Shown here: positions 18,275 to 26,457 of the stretch, piece after piece | Position numbering within the stretch: the stretch's first letter is position 1 | How the letters are laid out: every line of letters begins with the position of its first letter | DNA from: Chloroflexota bacterium | Lineage (GTDB): Bacteria > Chloroflexota > Dehalococcoidia > UBA2979 | Direction: 5' to 3' | NCBI GenBank assembly: GCA_016875635.1 | Contig: VGPD01000022.1 | Span: forward strand, 1 to 36,331 | DNA: 36,331 bases | Translations under genes and position numbers: made by a program | Notes under the pieces: model-generated | The model's input: only the letters and a program-made list of their open reading frames with translations | What the model was told of the DNA's origin: nothing | The model's database searches: none

Positions 18275-19807
18275 CTAGTAGGCGACCGTCGCCTTGAAGT
18301 CGGTGATCGCGGTCTTCAACCGCTCCTCCGACTCCGCGGTGAGGTCGCCTGTGGTGGTGATCGTGTTCAGGAGGTCGGAGTAGCTGGCGCCCATATACCC
18401 ATGGAACGCCTTCTCAAAGTCCAGCACCTTCTCGACCGCTACTTCGTCCAGGTAGCCGTTGACGCCAGCGTACAGCACGGAGACCTGCTGACCGAGGCTT
18501 AGCGGCTGGTACTGCGGCTGCTTCAACAGCTCGGTAAGACGGGCGCCGCGCAACAACTGGCGGCGGGTGGAGGCGTCCAGATCGTCCGTGCCGAACTGGG
18601 CGAACGCCTGCAACTCCCGGTACTGCGACAGGTCGAGACGGAGCGTACCGGCGACTTTCTTCATCGCCTTGGTCTGCGCCTTGCCACCCACGCGCGACAC
18701 TGAGATGCCGGGGTTGGTGGCCGGGCGGATACCGGCGTTGAAGAGGTCCAGCTCAAGGAAGATCTGGCCGTCCGTGATTGAGATGACGTTCGTCGGGATG
18801 TACGCCGACACGTCGCCGGCCTGCGTCTCGATGAACGGGAGCGCCGTCACCGAACCACCACCCAGTTCCTTCGTCACGCGCGCGGCGCGCTCCAGCAGAC
18901 GGGAGTGGAGGTAGAAGACGTCGCCCGGGTAGGCCTCGCGGCCCGGCGGGCGACGGAGCAGCAGAGAGACTTCACGATACGCCCATGCGTGCTTCGTCAG
19001 GTCATCGTAGACGATGAGGACATCACGGCCCTTGGCCATGAAGTACTCGGACATCGCCGCACCCGCGTACGGGGCGAGGTACTGCAGCGCCGCCGACTCG
19101 GAAGCCGAGGCGGAGACCACGATGGTGTGAGCCATCGCGCCGAACTGCTCCAGGACGGCGACGGTCTGGGCGACCTTCGCCTCTTTCTGGCCGATGGCGA
19201 CGTAGATGCAGATCACGCCACTGCCGCGCTGGTTGATGATCGCGTCGACAGCGATGGCCGTCTTGCCGATGGAGCGGTCGCCGATGATCAGCTCCCGCTG
19301 GCCGCGGCCGATCGGGATCATCGCGTCCACGGCCTTCACGCCGGTCTGGAGCGGCTGGTTCACCTCGACGCGCGAGACCACGTCCGGCGCGATGCGCTCG
19401 ACGGGGTACCGCTCGGTGGAGTTGATCGGGCCCTTCGCGTCGATGGGGTCACCGAGGGCGTTGACCACGCGGCCGATGAGCGCCTCGCCCACGGGGACGG
19501 AGGCGACCAGGCCGGTCGTCCGGACCTCGTCGCCTTCCTTCACCTTCTGGTAGTCGCCCATGATGATGGCGCCAACGGTCTCCTCTTCGAGGTTCAACGC
19601 GAGGCCGCGGAGGGGTTTGCCCTCGTTGTCCATCGTCGTCGTGAACTCGATGAGTTCCGATGAGAGGCACGAGCCCAGACCGTGGATGCGGGCGATACCG
19701 TCGCCTGCCTCGATCACAGTCCCGACGTTGGCGGACGTTGCGCCCACGTCGAAGTGCTCGATCTGCTCCTTCAGGATGGAGGCGATCTCTTCAGGTCGAA
19801 CGGCCAT
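18275..19807 (-). CDS. atpA: F-type ATP synthase alpha subunit
   Basis: The 510-aa alpha subunit alternates with beta in the F1 head and binds regulatory nucleotide. The P-loop reads GDRSIGKT (residues 176-183) instead of the common GDRQTGKT. Other signatures are [39 protein letters not shown], the [20 protein letters not shown] block and [17 protein letters not shown], which includes the alpha arginine. Start ATG 19807 (MAVRPEEI) is chosen over an upstream extension; the usual N-terminal helix that meets delta follows. It lies 78 bases after atpH and 20 bases before atpG. Confidence 0.97.
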   Translation of the reverse strand: MAVRPEEIASILKEQIEHFDVGATSANVGTVIEAGDGIARIHGLGSCLSSELIEFTTTMDNEGKPLRGLALNLEEETVGAIIMGDYQKVKEGDEVRTTGLVASVPVGEALIGRVVNALGDPIDAKGPINSTERYPVERIAPDVVSRVEVNQPLQTGVKAVDAMIPIGRGQRELIIGDRSIGKTAIAVDAIINQRGSGVICIYVAIGQKEAKVAQTVAVLEQFGAMAHTIVVSASASESAALQYLAPYAGAAMSEYFMAKGRDVLIVYDDLTKHAWAYREVSLLLRRPPGREAYPGDVFYLHSRLLERAARVTKELGGGSVTALPFIETQAGDVSAYIPTNVISITDGQIFLELDLFNAGIRPATNPGISVSRVGGKAQTKAMKKVAGTLRLDLSQYRELQAFAQFGTDDLDASTRRQLLRGARLTELLKQPQYQPLSLGQQVSVLYAGVNGYLDEVAVEKVLDFEKAFHGYMGASYSDLLNTITTTGDLTAESEERLKTAITDFKATVAY

Positions 19808-19885
19808 TGTCGCTCTCCCAATCTCCCCGCCCCTTGGGCGGTCGTCTGTCATTCCGCCGGCCCCGCGCCGGCCAACGTGCCCCAG

Positions 19886-20440
19886 CTAGAGGGCGGCGCG
19901 CTCAAGTGAGGAACGCAGGCTGCGCAGGCGTGTGCGGGTGGAACCATCCACCAGCTGGTCGCCTACGCGAACGGTCATTCCGCCCAGGATGGCGGGGTCA
20001 ACTCGTGTCTCAAGCTCCACCGTGCGACCGGTCTGCTGCTGTAGCTTGGCCCTCACGGCGCCCTGACGCTCCGCGTCCAACTCCACCGCGGTGGTGACCA
20101 CGGCGCGAACGACGTTGCGCTCCTCGTCCATCAATTCGCTAAAATACGAGGCGATGGAACGCCCCAGCGCCAGACGGCCCTTCCGGCGCAACAGCCGGAA
20201 GAGGTTCAACTGCTTCGCCGTCGCGCCGGGGACCACCCGCCGGACAATCGCGACAAACGCGTCGTCCGTCATGCCGTCCGCCTGAAGCGCGTCCACGAAC
20301 CGCGGCTCCACGGTCAGAGAGGCAAGCCCCTCCACTGCAGTGGACCATGCATCCGCGTCGCCGTCCGCGCGTGCGATCTCGACGACCGCGAGCGCGTACC
20401 GGCGGCCAGCCGTATCGCGAGTGCTGGCGGTGGCGGGCAC
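19886..20440 (-). CDS. atpH: F-type ATP synthase delta subunit
   Basis: The 184-aa delta subunit links the peripheral b stalk to the top of F1. Typical segments are GRRYALAVVEIA at the N-terminus, the helical KQLNLFRLLRRKGRL, and the C-terminal block VELETRVDPAILGGMTVRVGD and LVDGSTRTRLRSLR. The start is a GTG at 20440, one base from the atpF stop (20442-20444), so translation is probably coupled. An upstream extension of the frame overlaps atpF and is low complexity. Length is normal for the family. Confidence 0.93.
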   Translation of the reverse strand: MPATASTRDTAGRRYALAVVEIARADGDADAWSTAVEGLASLTVEPRFVDALQADGMTDDAFVAIVRRVVPGATAKQLNLFRLLRRKGRLALGRSIASYFSELMDEERNVVRAVVTTAVELDAERQGAVRAKLQQQTGRTVELETRVDPAILGGMTVRVGDQLVDGSTRTRLRSLRSSLERAAL

Positions 20441-20441
20441 G

Positions 20442-21074
20442 CTAGTTGCCGTCCCGTCCGAACGAACTGGTGGCCAGCGTCTCGTCGATGAGGCGCTGGT
20501 GCGCGTTCCGGTCCAGAGACTGGCCGACGACGCGCTCCGCGGCACGGACGGTCAGATCCGCGAACTCCGCTCGGAGCGACTGGATCGCCTGCTGACGCTC
20601 GCGCTCGATTTCGGCACGGGCGCGCTCGACGATGCCATCAGCCTCGCGACGTGCCTGCGCCTCGAGTTCGGTGCTGAGACGTGCAGCCGTCTCCTGGGCG
20701 CGCGCGATCGCCTCACGCCCTTCGGCACGGGCGGCCTCGAGGGCTCGGCGGGACTCTTCCTGACTGCTCTCGGCGGCCTGCGCCGCCTTCGCGGAGGCCT
20801 GTAGGCCCTCCTCGATCTTCCGCCTCCGTTCGTCCATCACCTTCATGATGGGCTTGAAGAGGAAGAGCCGAAGCACCAGCAACAGGATGCCGAAGTTTAC
20901 CAGCTGGGCGATTAGGCCCGGCAGGCTGATGCCGAGTGCGGCGATGCCCCCGGACTCCGCCGCGGCGGATGCCACCGCGGGGACGACGCCGAACGCCGTG
21001 CCGAAGCCGAGCGCGACGAGGCGCGGCCGCGTGAGCAGCCGGGCGATGCCGGGGCGCTGCCTCTGCGTCTTCAC
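20442..21074 (-). CDS. atpF: F-type ATP synthase b subunit with signal-peptide-like N-terminal extension
   Basis: The 210-aa b subunit forms the peripheral stalk. The membrane helix is at about residues 50-72 (LPGLIAQLVNFGILLLVL), followed by KPIMKVMDERRRKIEEGL and a long charged coiled coil to the C-terminus. About 45 residues before the membrane helix are extra: a basic start, a second hydrophobic helix (LVALGFGTAFGVVPAVASA) and an Ala-rich segment, which together look like a signal peptide with AXA cleavage site. Such leader-bearing b subunits occur in some bacteria. The ATG at 21074 is the only reasonable start. A hairpin lies in the 103-base gap upstream, towards atpE. Confidence 0.95.
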   Translation of the reverse strand: MKTQRQRPGIARLLTRPRLVALGFGTAFGVVPAVASAAAESGGIAALGISLPGLIAQLVNFGILLLVLRLFLFKPIMKVMDERRRKIEEGLQASAKAAQAAESSQEESRRALEAARAEGREAIARAQETAARLSTELEAQARREADGIVERARAEIERERQQAIQSLRAEFADLTVRAAERVVGQSLDRNAHQRLIDETLATSSFGRDGN

Positions 21075-21101
21075 TGGTCCACTCCTCGTCAGGATGCCGC
21101 C

Positions 21102-21141
21102 TCCGAGGAGGGCGGGCCCGCAAAAGCCCGTCCTCTTCGGA
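21102..21141 (-). promoter_or_regulatory. Long stem-loop between atpE and atpF
   Basis: Bases 21102-21117 pair with 21126-21141 to give a 16-bp stem around an 8-base loop (21118-21125). On the plus strand two of the pairs are G-T; in the minus-strand message they become A-C mismatches. The element lies after the atpE stop and before the atpF start, where hairpins may slow ribosomes or shield the upstream RNA and so raise c-subunit output. That role is inference. There is no T-run, so simple termination is unlikely. Confidence 0.55.
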
Positions 21142-21177
21142 CGGTCATCCGTTGATGCGGTCTCCCGAGGGCGCGTC

Positions 21178-21519
<342 letters not shown>

Positions 21520-21543
21520 CTACTTCAACCCTCCCCTGGGTTT

Positions 21544-21560
21544 CCCCGGATCCGCCGGGG
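21544..21560 (-). promoter_or_regulatory. Hairpin between atpB and atpE
   Basis: CCCCGG (21544-21549) and CCGGGG (21555-21560) form a six-base stem with a five-base loop in the 84-base gap after the atpB stop, upstream of the atpE ribosome-binding region (GGGAGGG). A second GCCCC/GGGGC pair follows near 21579-21593. It may separate or stabilise the c-subunit message; this is inference. Confidence 0.35.
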
Positions 21561-21603
21561 GCCTCACGGATGACTCACGCCCCCGGGCGGGGCAACGTGC
21601 TTG

Positions 21604-22794
21604 TTAGTGGTGCGCCGGCTCCATCGAGTGGTCGGCAGCCGCACCGTGTTCCTCATGCTCTCCGTCACCGTGGTGCGAGACGGCGGTGACCGCGAACACA
21701 AGCGTCAACATCGCGAAGACGAAGCCTTGGACCAAGCCCACGAAGAGCTCGAGGCCGTAGAACACGTCAACCAGGACGAACGGCACCAGGAACGTCATCA
21801 TGAGCAGCAGGACTTCGCCCGCAAAGATATTGCCAAACAGACGGAAGGTGAATGACACCACCCGCGACAACTCAGACACCAGCTCCAGGATGCCCACAAA
21901 GACGTCGATTAGTCCCATCGGGCCCTTCTTCACGAGGGCGCCGAAGGCGAAGAACTTCTTGAGGTAGCCCGGCCCCAGCGACTGGAGGCCACACATCTCC
22001 ACGAAGACGAAGGAGAACAGCGCGATCGCCAACGGGGCGTTGATGTCCGTGTTCACCGACCGGAAGTACGGCGCCAGCGCGCCCGAGAACGAGCCGTCAT
22101 GTGAACGCTCGACCTCTTCCGTACCTTCGGACGCGGTGACGACAGAAACGCCCGCGCCGGAAGAGAGGTCGGCGACGAACGGCGCGGAAGGGGCGCTCAG
22201 GTCGGCGGTGTGACCGCCGGACGGCGTGGCGACCGGTGTGCTGTGATCGCCGGCGGGCGCGTCCGCGTGCTTGAGCTCGAAGCCCTCGGGGAGGAGGACG
22301 GGGTCGCCGCCATTAATCTTGCGCTGCTCGGGCCTGAGCGGGATGTAGGCGAGGCCGCCGGACTGCCGGAAGACCGCCTGAGTGGCGCCGTGCCCCGGCT
22401 CCGGCTTGCCGATGACGTTGTTGATCGGCAGCAGCCCGAAGTAGTTGTAGCAGACGATCGTAAAGAAGATGGTCCCCACCAGCGGGAAGAACCGACGACC
22501 GTTCTTCTCCCCCGCGACCTGGACCACGATGCCATAGAACCCGGAGACCATCGCCTCAACGAACCCGGAGAAGCCACTGGGGATCTCCTTGACGCCACGC
22601 CCGGCGATGATCGCGGCGAGGGAGATCAGGGAGACGGCCACCCAGCCGGTGATCATCGTGTTGGTGATGGGGATGCCGCCCAGAGTGGCGATCTTCTCAG
22701 GGGCGACGACGATCACGGGGGAGACGCCGCCAACAAAGAGGACGCCGACCATGATGAGCGCAATAACGCTCGCCGCGATCAGCAGCTTCTTCAC
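21604..22794 (-). CDS. atpB: F-type ATP synthase a subunit with long insertion and His-rich tail
   Basis: The 396-aa a subunit forms the proton channel against the c-ring. The essential arginine is R318 in FTFRLFGNIFAGE, with the flanking helices intact. Most bacterial a subunits are 220-290 aa; here about 110 residues (roughly 128-240) are inserted between CYNYFGLLPINN and LAPYFRSVNTDIN. The insertion is polar, Pro/Ser/Gly-rich, with His-rich pieces such as AGDHSTPVATPSGGH. It should sit in the loop before the helix that begins DINAPLAIAL. The C-terminus ends in a His/Glu tail (residues 374-396, five His pairs or singles). The ATG overlaps the small upstream AtpZ/I-like gene by four bases. 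Confidence 0.95.
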   Translation of the reverse strand: MKKLLIAASVIALIMVGVLFVGGVSPVIVVAPEKIATLGGIPITNTMITGWVAVSLISLAAIIAGRGVKEIPSGFSGFVEAMVSGFYGIVVQVAGEKNGRRFFPLVGTIFFTIVCYNYFGLLPINNVIGKPEPGHGATQAVFRQSGGLAYIPLRPEQRKINGGDPVLLPEGFELKHADAPAGDHSTPVATPSGGHTADLSAPSAPFVADLSSGAGVSVVTASEGTEEVERSHDGSFSGALAPYFRSVNTDINAPLAIALFSFVFVEMCGLQSLGPGYLKKFFAFGALVKKGPMGLIDVFVGILELVSELSRVVSFTFRLFGNIFAGEVLLLMMTFLVPFVLVDVFYGLELFVGLVQGFVFAMLTLVFAVTAVSHHGDGEHEEHGAAADHSMEPAHH

Positions 22795-23012
22795 CCACGC
22801 CTCTTTCGCTCAATGCGGTTCAAGACTTCCCTCAACCGCCGGACTGCGTCTGCCAATCCGATGGCGAGGCCCGCCGCCAGAAACACCAGTGTCAGCACCG
22901 GGTCTGTGTCGAACTTCGCATCGAGCCAGCGCCCGAGCAAGGTCCCGCCCACGATCCAGATAGCGAGTGAGAACCCGATACCCAGCAGGCCTAACGCCGG
23001 TGATGTCAGCAC
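22791..23012 (-). CDS. AtpZ/AtpI-like F1Fo ATPase accessory membrane protein
   Basis: The 73-aa protein has two transmembrane helices separated by a short loop: GLLGIGFSLAIWIVGGTLLGR, then the motif GRWLDAKFDTDPVLTLVFLA that is diagnostic for the AtpZ/AtpI group, and a basic C-terminal tail (RRLREVLNRIERKRRG). Such proteins lie at the head of atp operons and help c-ring assembly or form a cation-carrying accessory. GTG 23012 is preceded by AGAAGGAG at nine bases. The last bases overlap atpB (22791-22794), consistent with translational coupling. Confidence 0.85.
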   Translation of the reverse strand: MLTSPALGLLGIGFSLAIWIVGGTLLGRWLDAKFDTDPVLTLVFLAAGLAIGLADAVRRLREVLNRIERKRRG

Positions 23013-23048
23013 GGTGACCCGCTCCTTCTGGGAGCCGGGACGCGCAGG

Positions 23049-23077
23049 ACAGTAGCATTCACCCTAGTGGCGATCAA
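23049..23077 (-). promoter_or_regulatory. Candidate promoter of the ATP synthase operon
   Basis: On the minus strand TTGATC (23072-23077) and TACTGT (23049-23054) are separated by 17 bases, a standard sigma-70 spacing; start of transcription would be near 23042, about 30 bases before the AtpZ/I-like GTG. The hexamers match consensus only partly (4/6 and 3/6), so this is tentative. Transcription from the genes further upstream could also read through. Confidence 0.35.
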
Positions 23078-23085
23078 CCTACTTT

Positions 23086-23099
23086 GTGCGCCCGCGCAC
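23086..23099. repeat. GTGCGC-CC-GCGCAC inverted repeat after the DUF151 gene
   Basis: A perfect six-base inverted repeat with a two-base spacer lies 12 bases after the stop of the DUF151 gene and just upstream of the atp promoter candidate. On the minus strand a short AAAG follows, not a T-run. It may be a weak terminator or a regulator site; a two-base loop is too small for a stable RNA hairpin, which favours a protein-binding palindrome. Confidence 0.3.
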
Positions 23100-23111
23100 G
23101 ACCATATGACA

Positions 23112-23651
23112 CTACGTCGCCCGCCCCATATCGTCCAGATCGAGACCGGAGACAAAGTCGCGAAACGCCGAGAGTTTTTCTAGCTCCTCGCTCGACACCG
23201 GAGGCGGCTGATCCGGCGCCGCCTCGCCCTCCGCAATCTCCTCGCCGTCCTCGTCCAGCAGGATCCCGGCCCGCTCCAGAACATCGTCCACGGCGTAGAT
23301 CGGGACGCTCGCGCGCACCGCGATGGCGATGGCGTCCGAGGGCCGCGAGTCGATCTCCAGCAGCTGCCCGCCCTTCTGGATCTGGACGGTCGCGTAAAAA
23401 GTGTCATCCTTCAGGTCGTTCACGATGACGGCCTGGACGGAACCACCCAGCTCATGGATCAGATTCAGCATCAGATCATGGCTCTGCGGGCGCGGGACCG
23501 AGACATCCTGCAAGCGAAACGCGATCGCGTCCGCAACATCCGCGCCGACCCAGATCGTGAGGTAACGCTCGGCTTCCTTCTCGCGAAGGACGACCACCCG
23601 GCGGTAGTGACGGAGGCCAACGCGAATCGAGTCAATAATCAGTTCGCGCAT
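23112..23651 (-). CDS. DUF151 bifunctional-nuclease-domain protein
   Basis: The 179-aa protein contains the BFN/DUF151 domain (about residues 1-135): YLTIWVGADVADAIAFRL, HDLMLNLIHELGGSVQAVIV, LKDDTFYATVQIQKGGQLLEI and the diagnostic SRPSDAIAIAVRASVPIYA. Plant and bacterial homologues have been reported with RNase and DNase activity, but most are uncharacterised. The C-terminus (EELEKLSAFRDFVSGLDLDD) resembles the UVR-like tail often fused to this domain. ATG 23651 (MRELIIDSIRV) is the family start; the longer frame adds eleven unlikely residues. Genes on either side, DUF951 and the atp operon, are on the same strand. Confidence 0.88.
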   Translation of the reverse strand: MRELIIDSIRVGLRHYRRVVVLREKEAERYLTIWVGADVADAIAFRLQDVSVPRPQSHDLMLNLIHELGGSVQAVIVNDLKDDTFYATVQIQKGGQLLEIDSRPSDAIAIAVRASVPIYAVDDVLERAGILLDEDGEEIAEGEAAPDQPPPVSSEELEKLSAFRDFVSGLDLDDMGRAT

Positions 23652-23696
23652 GACCGCCTCCGTCCGCCCACGAGTGTACCGCACCTCCGGGACAGG

Positions 23697-23966
23697 CTAA
23701 TCAACCGGGGGGATTCGAGCCGTAGATTCCCCGTAAAGCGCGCGCCCGATCGCCGGATCGAGGGGAGCACCGCGTTCGACGAAGGCGAGCGCCCGGCGAC
23801 GGAGCGTTGGACGGTCCATCAGGATCCGGTGCGAGCAGCCGTGGCACCGCAGCCCCACATCGCCGCCCAGCCGGACGACCTCCCATTCGTGACTGCCGCA
23901 CGGGTGCTGCTTCCGCAGGCGCAGCACGTCGCCCATGCGCAGATCGAGGAGGTCGAGCGCGGCCAC
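23697..23966 (-). CDS. DUF951 family small zinc-ribbon-like protein
   Basis: The 89-aa protein matches DUF951: LGDVxxLKKPHPCGxxxWxVxxxGxDxxxxCxGC is recognisable here as MGDVLRLRKQ, HPCGSHEWEVVR and LRCHGCSHRILMDRP. Cys 23, 41 and 44 are present and could bind a metal, with a His as a possible fourth ligand. Family members are often found near translation or DNA-replication genes but have no established role. GTG 23966 is chosen; ATG 23936 would remove ten residues. It follows pyrF by nine bases. Confidence 0.82.
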   Translation of the reverse strand: MAALDLLDLRMGDVLRLRKQHPCGSHEWEVVRLGGDVGLRCHGCSHRILMDRPTLRRRALAFVERGAPLDPAIGRALYGESTARIPPVD

Positions 23967-23975
23967 GACGAGACG

Positions 23976-24797
23976 TTATCGCGCGCGCGCGGCGTTGATC
24001 TGGTCGCGCAGCTGGATGGCGGCGGCTCGGGAAGCATCCGCCCATCGGCCGTCAGATCCGCCGGCGTAGAGAACCCCGCGCGAGGCGTTGACGGCGATGC
24101 CCGCTCCCCGCGCATCCATCCCCGCCCGGACAGCAGCCTCCAGGTCGCCCGCCTGCGCCCCCACGCCGGGCATCAGGAACAGGAGATCGGGGCAGATCTC
24201 GCGGATGCGCGTCGCCTCCGCCGGGTAGGTCGCCCCGACGACGAGGCCTACGTTCCCCCTCGTGTTCCACTGGTTCGCAAGGTAGGCGATGTGCTGGTAC
24301 AGCGGGTGCCCATCTACCTGTAGGTCCTGCACATCGGCGGCGCCGGGGTTCGAGGTACGGCAGAGCAGGAACGAATGACGTTCAGTGTAGCGCAGGAACG
24401 GCTCAACCGCGTCCTGGCCGAGGTACGGGTTCAGCGTTACCGCGTCGGCGCCCAGCGACTCGAACACAGCGCGGGCGTACGCCTCCGAGGTATGTCCGAT
24501 GTCTCCCCGCTTGGCGTCCAGCAGCACCGGTACGTCGCGCGGGACCGCGGCGATCAGTTCGCCCAGCATCTCGATGCCCTTGCCGAGCCAGGGCTCGAAG
24601 AAGGCGATATTTGGCTTGTAGCAGGCCACCACGTCGCTCGTGGCCTCCACGATCCCCATCAGAAAGTCGCGGACCGTGACGCCTGCGGGAATCTTCGCCG
24701 GGTCGGGGTCGAGCCCGACGCACAGGAGCGAGTGGTTGCGCCGCGCCGCCGCCTCGAAGCGGGTGCGGAAGGTCGTCTGCGTCTCAACCTGCGGCAC
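23976..24797 (-). CDS. pyrF: Orotidine-5'-phosphate decarboxylase (type 2)
   Basis: The 273-aa enzyme decarboxylates OMP to UMP, the last step of de novo pyrimidine synthesis. The catalytic cluster D-x-K-x-x-D reads LLDAKRGDIGHT with Asp 94, Lys 96 and Asp 99. Other markers are CVGLDPDPAKIP at the N-terminus, YKPNIAFFEPW, NPYLGQDAVEPFL (a type 2, bacterial long-form feature) and GVGAQAGDLEAAV near the phosphate loop. Length fits type 2. ATG 24797 follows murI by 15 bases, so murI, pyrF and the DUF951 gene may share a message. Confidence 0.95.
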   Translation of the reverse strand: MPQVETQTTFRTRFEAAARRNHSLLCVGLDPDPAKIPAGVTVRDFLMGIVEATSDVVACYKPNIAFFEPWLGKGIEMLGELIAAVPRDVPVLLDAKRGDIGHTSEAYARAVFESLGADAVTLNPYLGQDAVEPFLRYTERHSFLLCRTSNPGAADVQDLQVDGHPLYQHIAYLANQWNTRGNVGLVVGATYPAEATRIREICPDLLFLMPGVGAQAGDLEAAVRAGMDARGAGIAVNASRGVLYAGGSDGRWADASRAAAIQLRDQINAARAR

Positions 24798-24812
24798 GGC
24801 TGGGCTCCTTCT

Positions 24813-25616
24813 TCAGGCCACCGGACGAAGCACGCGCAGGGGAGGAAGCGCCGCGCCGCCGTCGCGCAACCGTCGGATGGTCGCCTCGAACTGATCGGCG
24901 TCCCCGGTTGCGTAGCAGAGCACTTCCTGCGGCGGCCCGGCCGGCACGTGCTGTCCCGCCTCCGCCATGACCGTCAGCACGCGACTCGCGACCGGCTCCG
25001 CCGCATCGAGCACCTCCACGCTCGCGGGTAGCTGCGCAGCGAGGGTCGGGCGCAGGAATCCGTAGTGCGTGCAACCCAGCGCGACCTCGTCCACGCCCCG
25101 GGCGACAGGCTCACGGAGCGCGTCGGCCAGCATCGCGCGGATCCGCTCGCTCGATGTCTCGCCCGCCTCGACCAGGTCGGCGAGGCCCGGCATCGCGATC
25201 GTGATCACGGTGGCTTCCCCGCTGTGGCGCTCCGTCAGCCGCGCGAGGCGTGCCCCACTCACGGTGCCGGTGGTGGCGAGGATGGCGACGGTGCGGCTGC
25301 GGCTGCGCTCCACCGCCGGCTTCACGGGCGGTTCCATCCCCACCACCGGGATGTCGAGCTCTGCCCGGAGCCGCTCCAGCGCAGCGGAGGAGGCCGTGTT
25401 GCAGGCGACGACGATCACGGTGGCACCACCGGCGATCAGCGTCTTCGCCAGCACGAGAGCCCGGTCTGAGACTTCCTCGACCGCGCGGTTCCCGTACGGG
25501 AAAAACGCGGTGTCAGCGAGATAGGAGATGGGAAGTGCGGGGCCGAGGCGGTGTAGCGCCTCGGCGACGGTAAGTCCGCCGACTCCGGAGTCGAAGATCC
25601 CGGCTCTAACCTGCAT
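24813..25616 (-). CDS. murI: Glutamate racemase
   Basis: The 267-aa enzyme makes D-glutamate for peptidoglycan. Active-site motifs are FDSGVGGLTV (Asp 9, Ser 10), VVACNTASSAAL (catalytic Cys 72) and LGCTHYGFL (catalytic Cys 182); the substrate segment ADTAFFPYGNR is also present. Both cysteines of the two-base racemase mechanism are intact. ATG 25616 (MQVRAGIFDSG) is the family start. The gene heads the minus-strand wall/pyrimidine group and is divergent from comB. With murA and mreB it supports a peptidoglycan wall in this organism. Confidence 0.95.
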   Translation of the reverse strand: MQVRAGIFDSGVGGLTVAEALHRLGPALPISYLADTAFFPYGNRAVEEVSDRALVLAKTLIAGGATVIVVACNTASSAALERLRAELDIPVVGMEPPVKPAVERSRSRTVAILATTGTVSGARLARLTERHSGEATVITIAMPGLADLVEAGETSSERIRAMLADALREPVARGVDEVALGCTHYGFLRPTLAAQLPASVEVLDAAEPVASRVLTVMAEAGQHVPAGPPQEVLCYATGDADQFEATIRRLRDGGAALPPLRVLRPVA

Positions 25617-25698
25617 GCACCCTCCGTGGCCCGCCTGCAGATGCGCTCAGGCTACGGCCCGCCCGACCGCCCGGCAACTCGTCCCCGCCTGGGGCCCG

Positions 25699-25704
25699 TA
25701 GGAT
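25699..25704 (+). promoter_or_regulatory. Possible -10 element of a leaderless comB transcript
   Basis: TAGGAT ends seven bases before the comB ATG (25711). This is the spacing seen in leaderless genes of Deinococcus, Actinobacteria and some other phyla, where TANNNT sits next to the start. No good -35 hexamer is visible. The same bases could act as a weak ribosome-binding site (AGGA), so the call is tentative. Confidence 0.3.
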
Positions 25705-25710
25705 GCGCGG

Positions 25711-26457
25711 ATGCCGCTCCACCACGTCGATGTCGCGCTCGCACCGTCTTTCGCGGAACCCGCCGGACGCACCTGTCTCGTGGTGGACGTCTTGCGTGCC
25801 ACTTCAGCGATCGCGGTCCTGCTCGGCCGCGGCACGCGGGCCGTCTACCCTGCGGCCACCGTGGAGGAAGGTCTGGCGCTGCGCGAGCGGCTCCGTGCGC
25901 AGGGGATCGAGGCGGCACTCTGCGGTGAACGCGACGCGCTGCCGCCGCCGGGGTACGACTACGGCAACTCTCCGGGCGCCTTCATCGCCCTCGACCGTGT
26001 GCCGGAGGCCGCGGTGGTGGCAACGACAAACGGCACCCCCGCCCTGCTCGCCTGCGCCTCCGCGCCGCTGACGATGACCGCAGCGCCGCTCCAGGCAGCC
26101 GCCGTCGTCCGCGCAGCGATCGAGGCCGGCCGCGACATCCTCGTCGTCTGCTCCGGACTCCGGCGGGAGCCCGCGGAAGACGACACGCTGGCCGCCGGTC
26201 TCTTCGTGGAACGGCTCGTCCGGCTGGGTGCCTCCCCTGGGACGGAGGCGCTCTTCGCGCTCGAACGGTACGAGGAGACACGGGACGACCTCGCCCAGGC
26301 GCTCGCACGGACCGAGCACGGCCAGCGGCTGGTCGGCCTCGGATTCGAGGATGACATCTCGCTGTGTGGCGCGCTCGACCGCTACGGCGTGGCTGGTTCT
26401 CTGAGCATGGTAGGTGGCCGGGCCGTGCTGCGCCCCATGCCCGGGTCACCTCGCTAG
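25711..26457 (+). CDS. comB: ComB-like 2-phosphosulfolactate phosphatase family protein
   Basis: The 248-aa protein matches COG2045: FAEPAGRTCLVVDVLRATSA at the N-terminus with the Asp of the Mg2+/phosphate site, GERDALPPPGYDYGNSP, TTNGTPALLACASA, VVCSGLRREPAEDDTLAAGL and ARTEHGQRLVGLG. ComB removes phosphate in coenzyme M synthesis in methanogens; many bacteria have homologues without making coenzyme M, where the substrate is unclear. No comA or comC neighbour is seen, so the true reaction is uncertain. Its stop (26455-26457) and that of the convergent DUF4129 gene share the bases CTAG. Confidence 0.88.
   Translation: MPLHHVDVALAPSFAEPAGRTCLVVDVLRATSAIAVLLGRGTRAVYPAATVEEGLALRERLRAQGIEAALCGERDALPPPGYDYGNSPGAFIALDRVPEAAVVATTNGTPALLACASAPLTMTAAPLQAAAVVRAAIEAGRDILVVCSGLRREPAEDDTLAAGLFVERLVRLGASPGTEALFALERYEETRDDLAQALARTEHGQRLVGLGFEDDISLCGALDRYGVAGSLSMVGGRAVLRPMPGSPR

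Noticed and set aside
23112-25616. Read-through of murI-pyrF-DUF951-DUF151 into the atp operon as one defined transcript
   Set aside because: Spacing allows it, but a promoter candidate and palindrome lie between; cannot decide from sequence.
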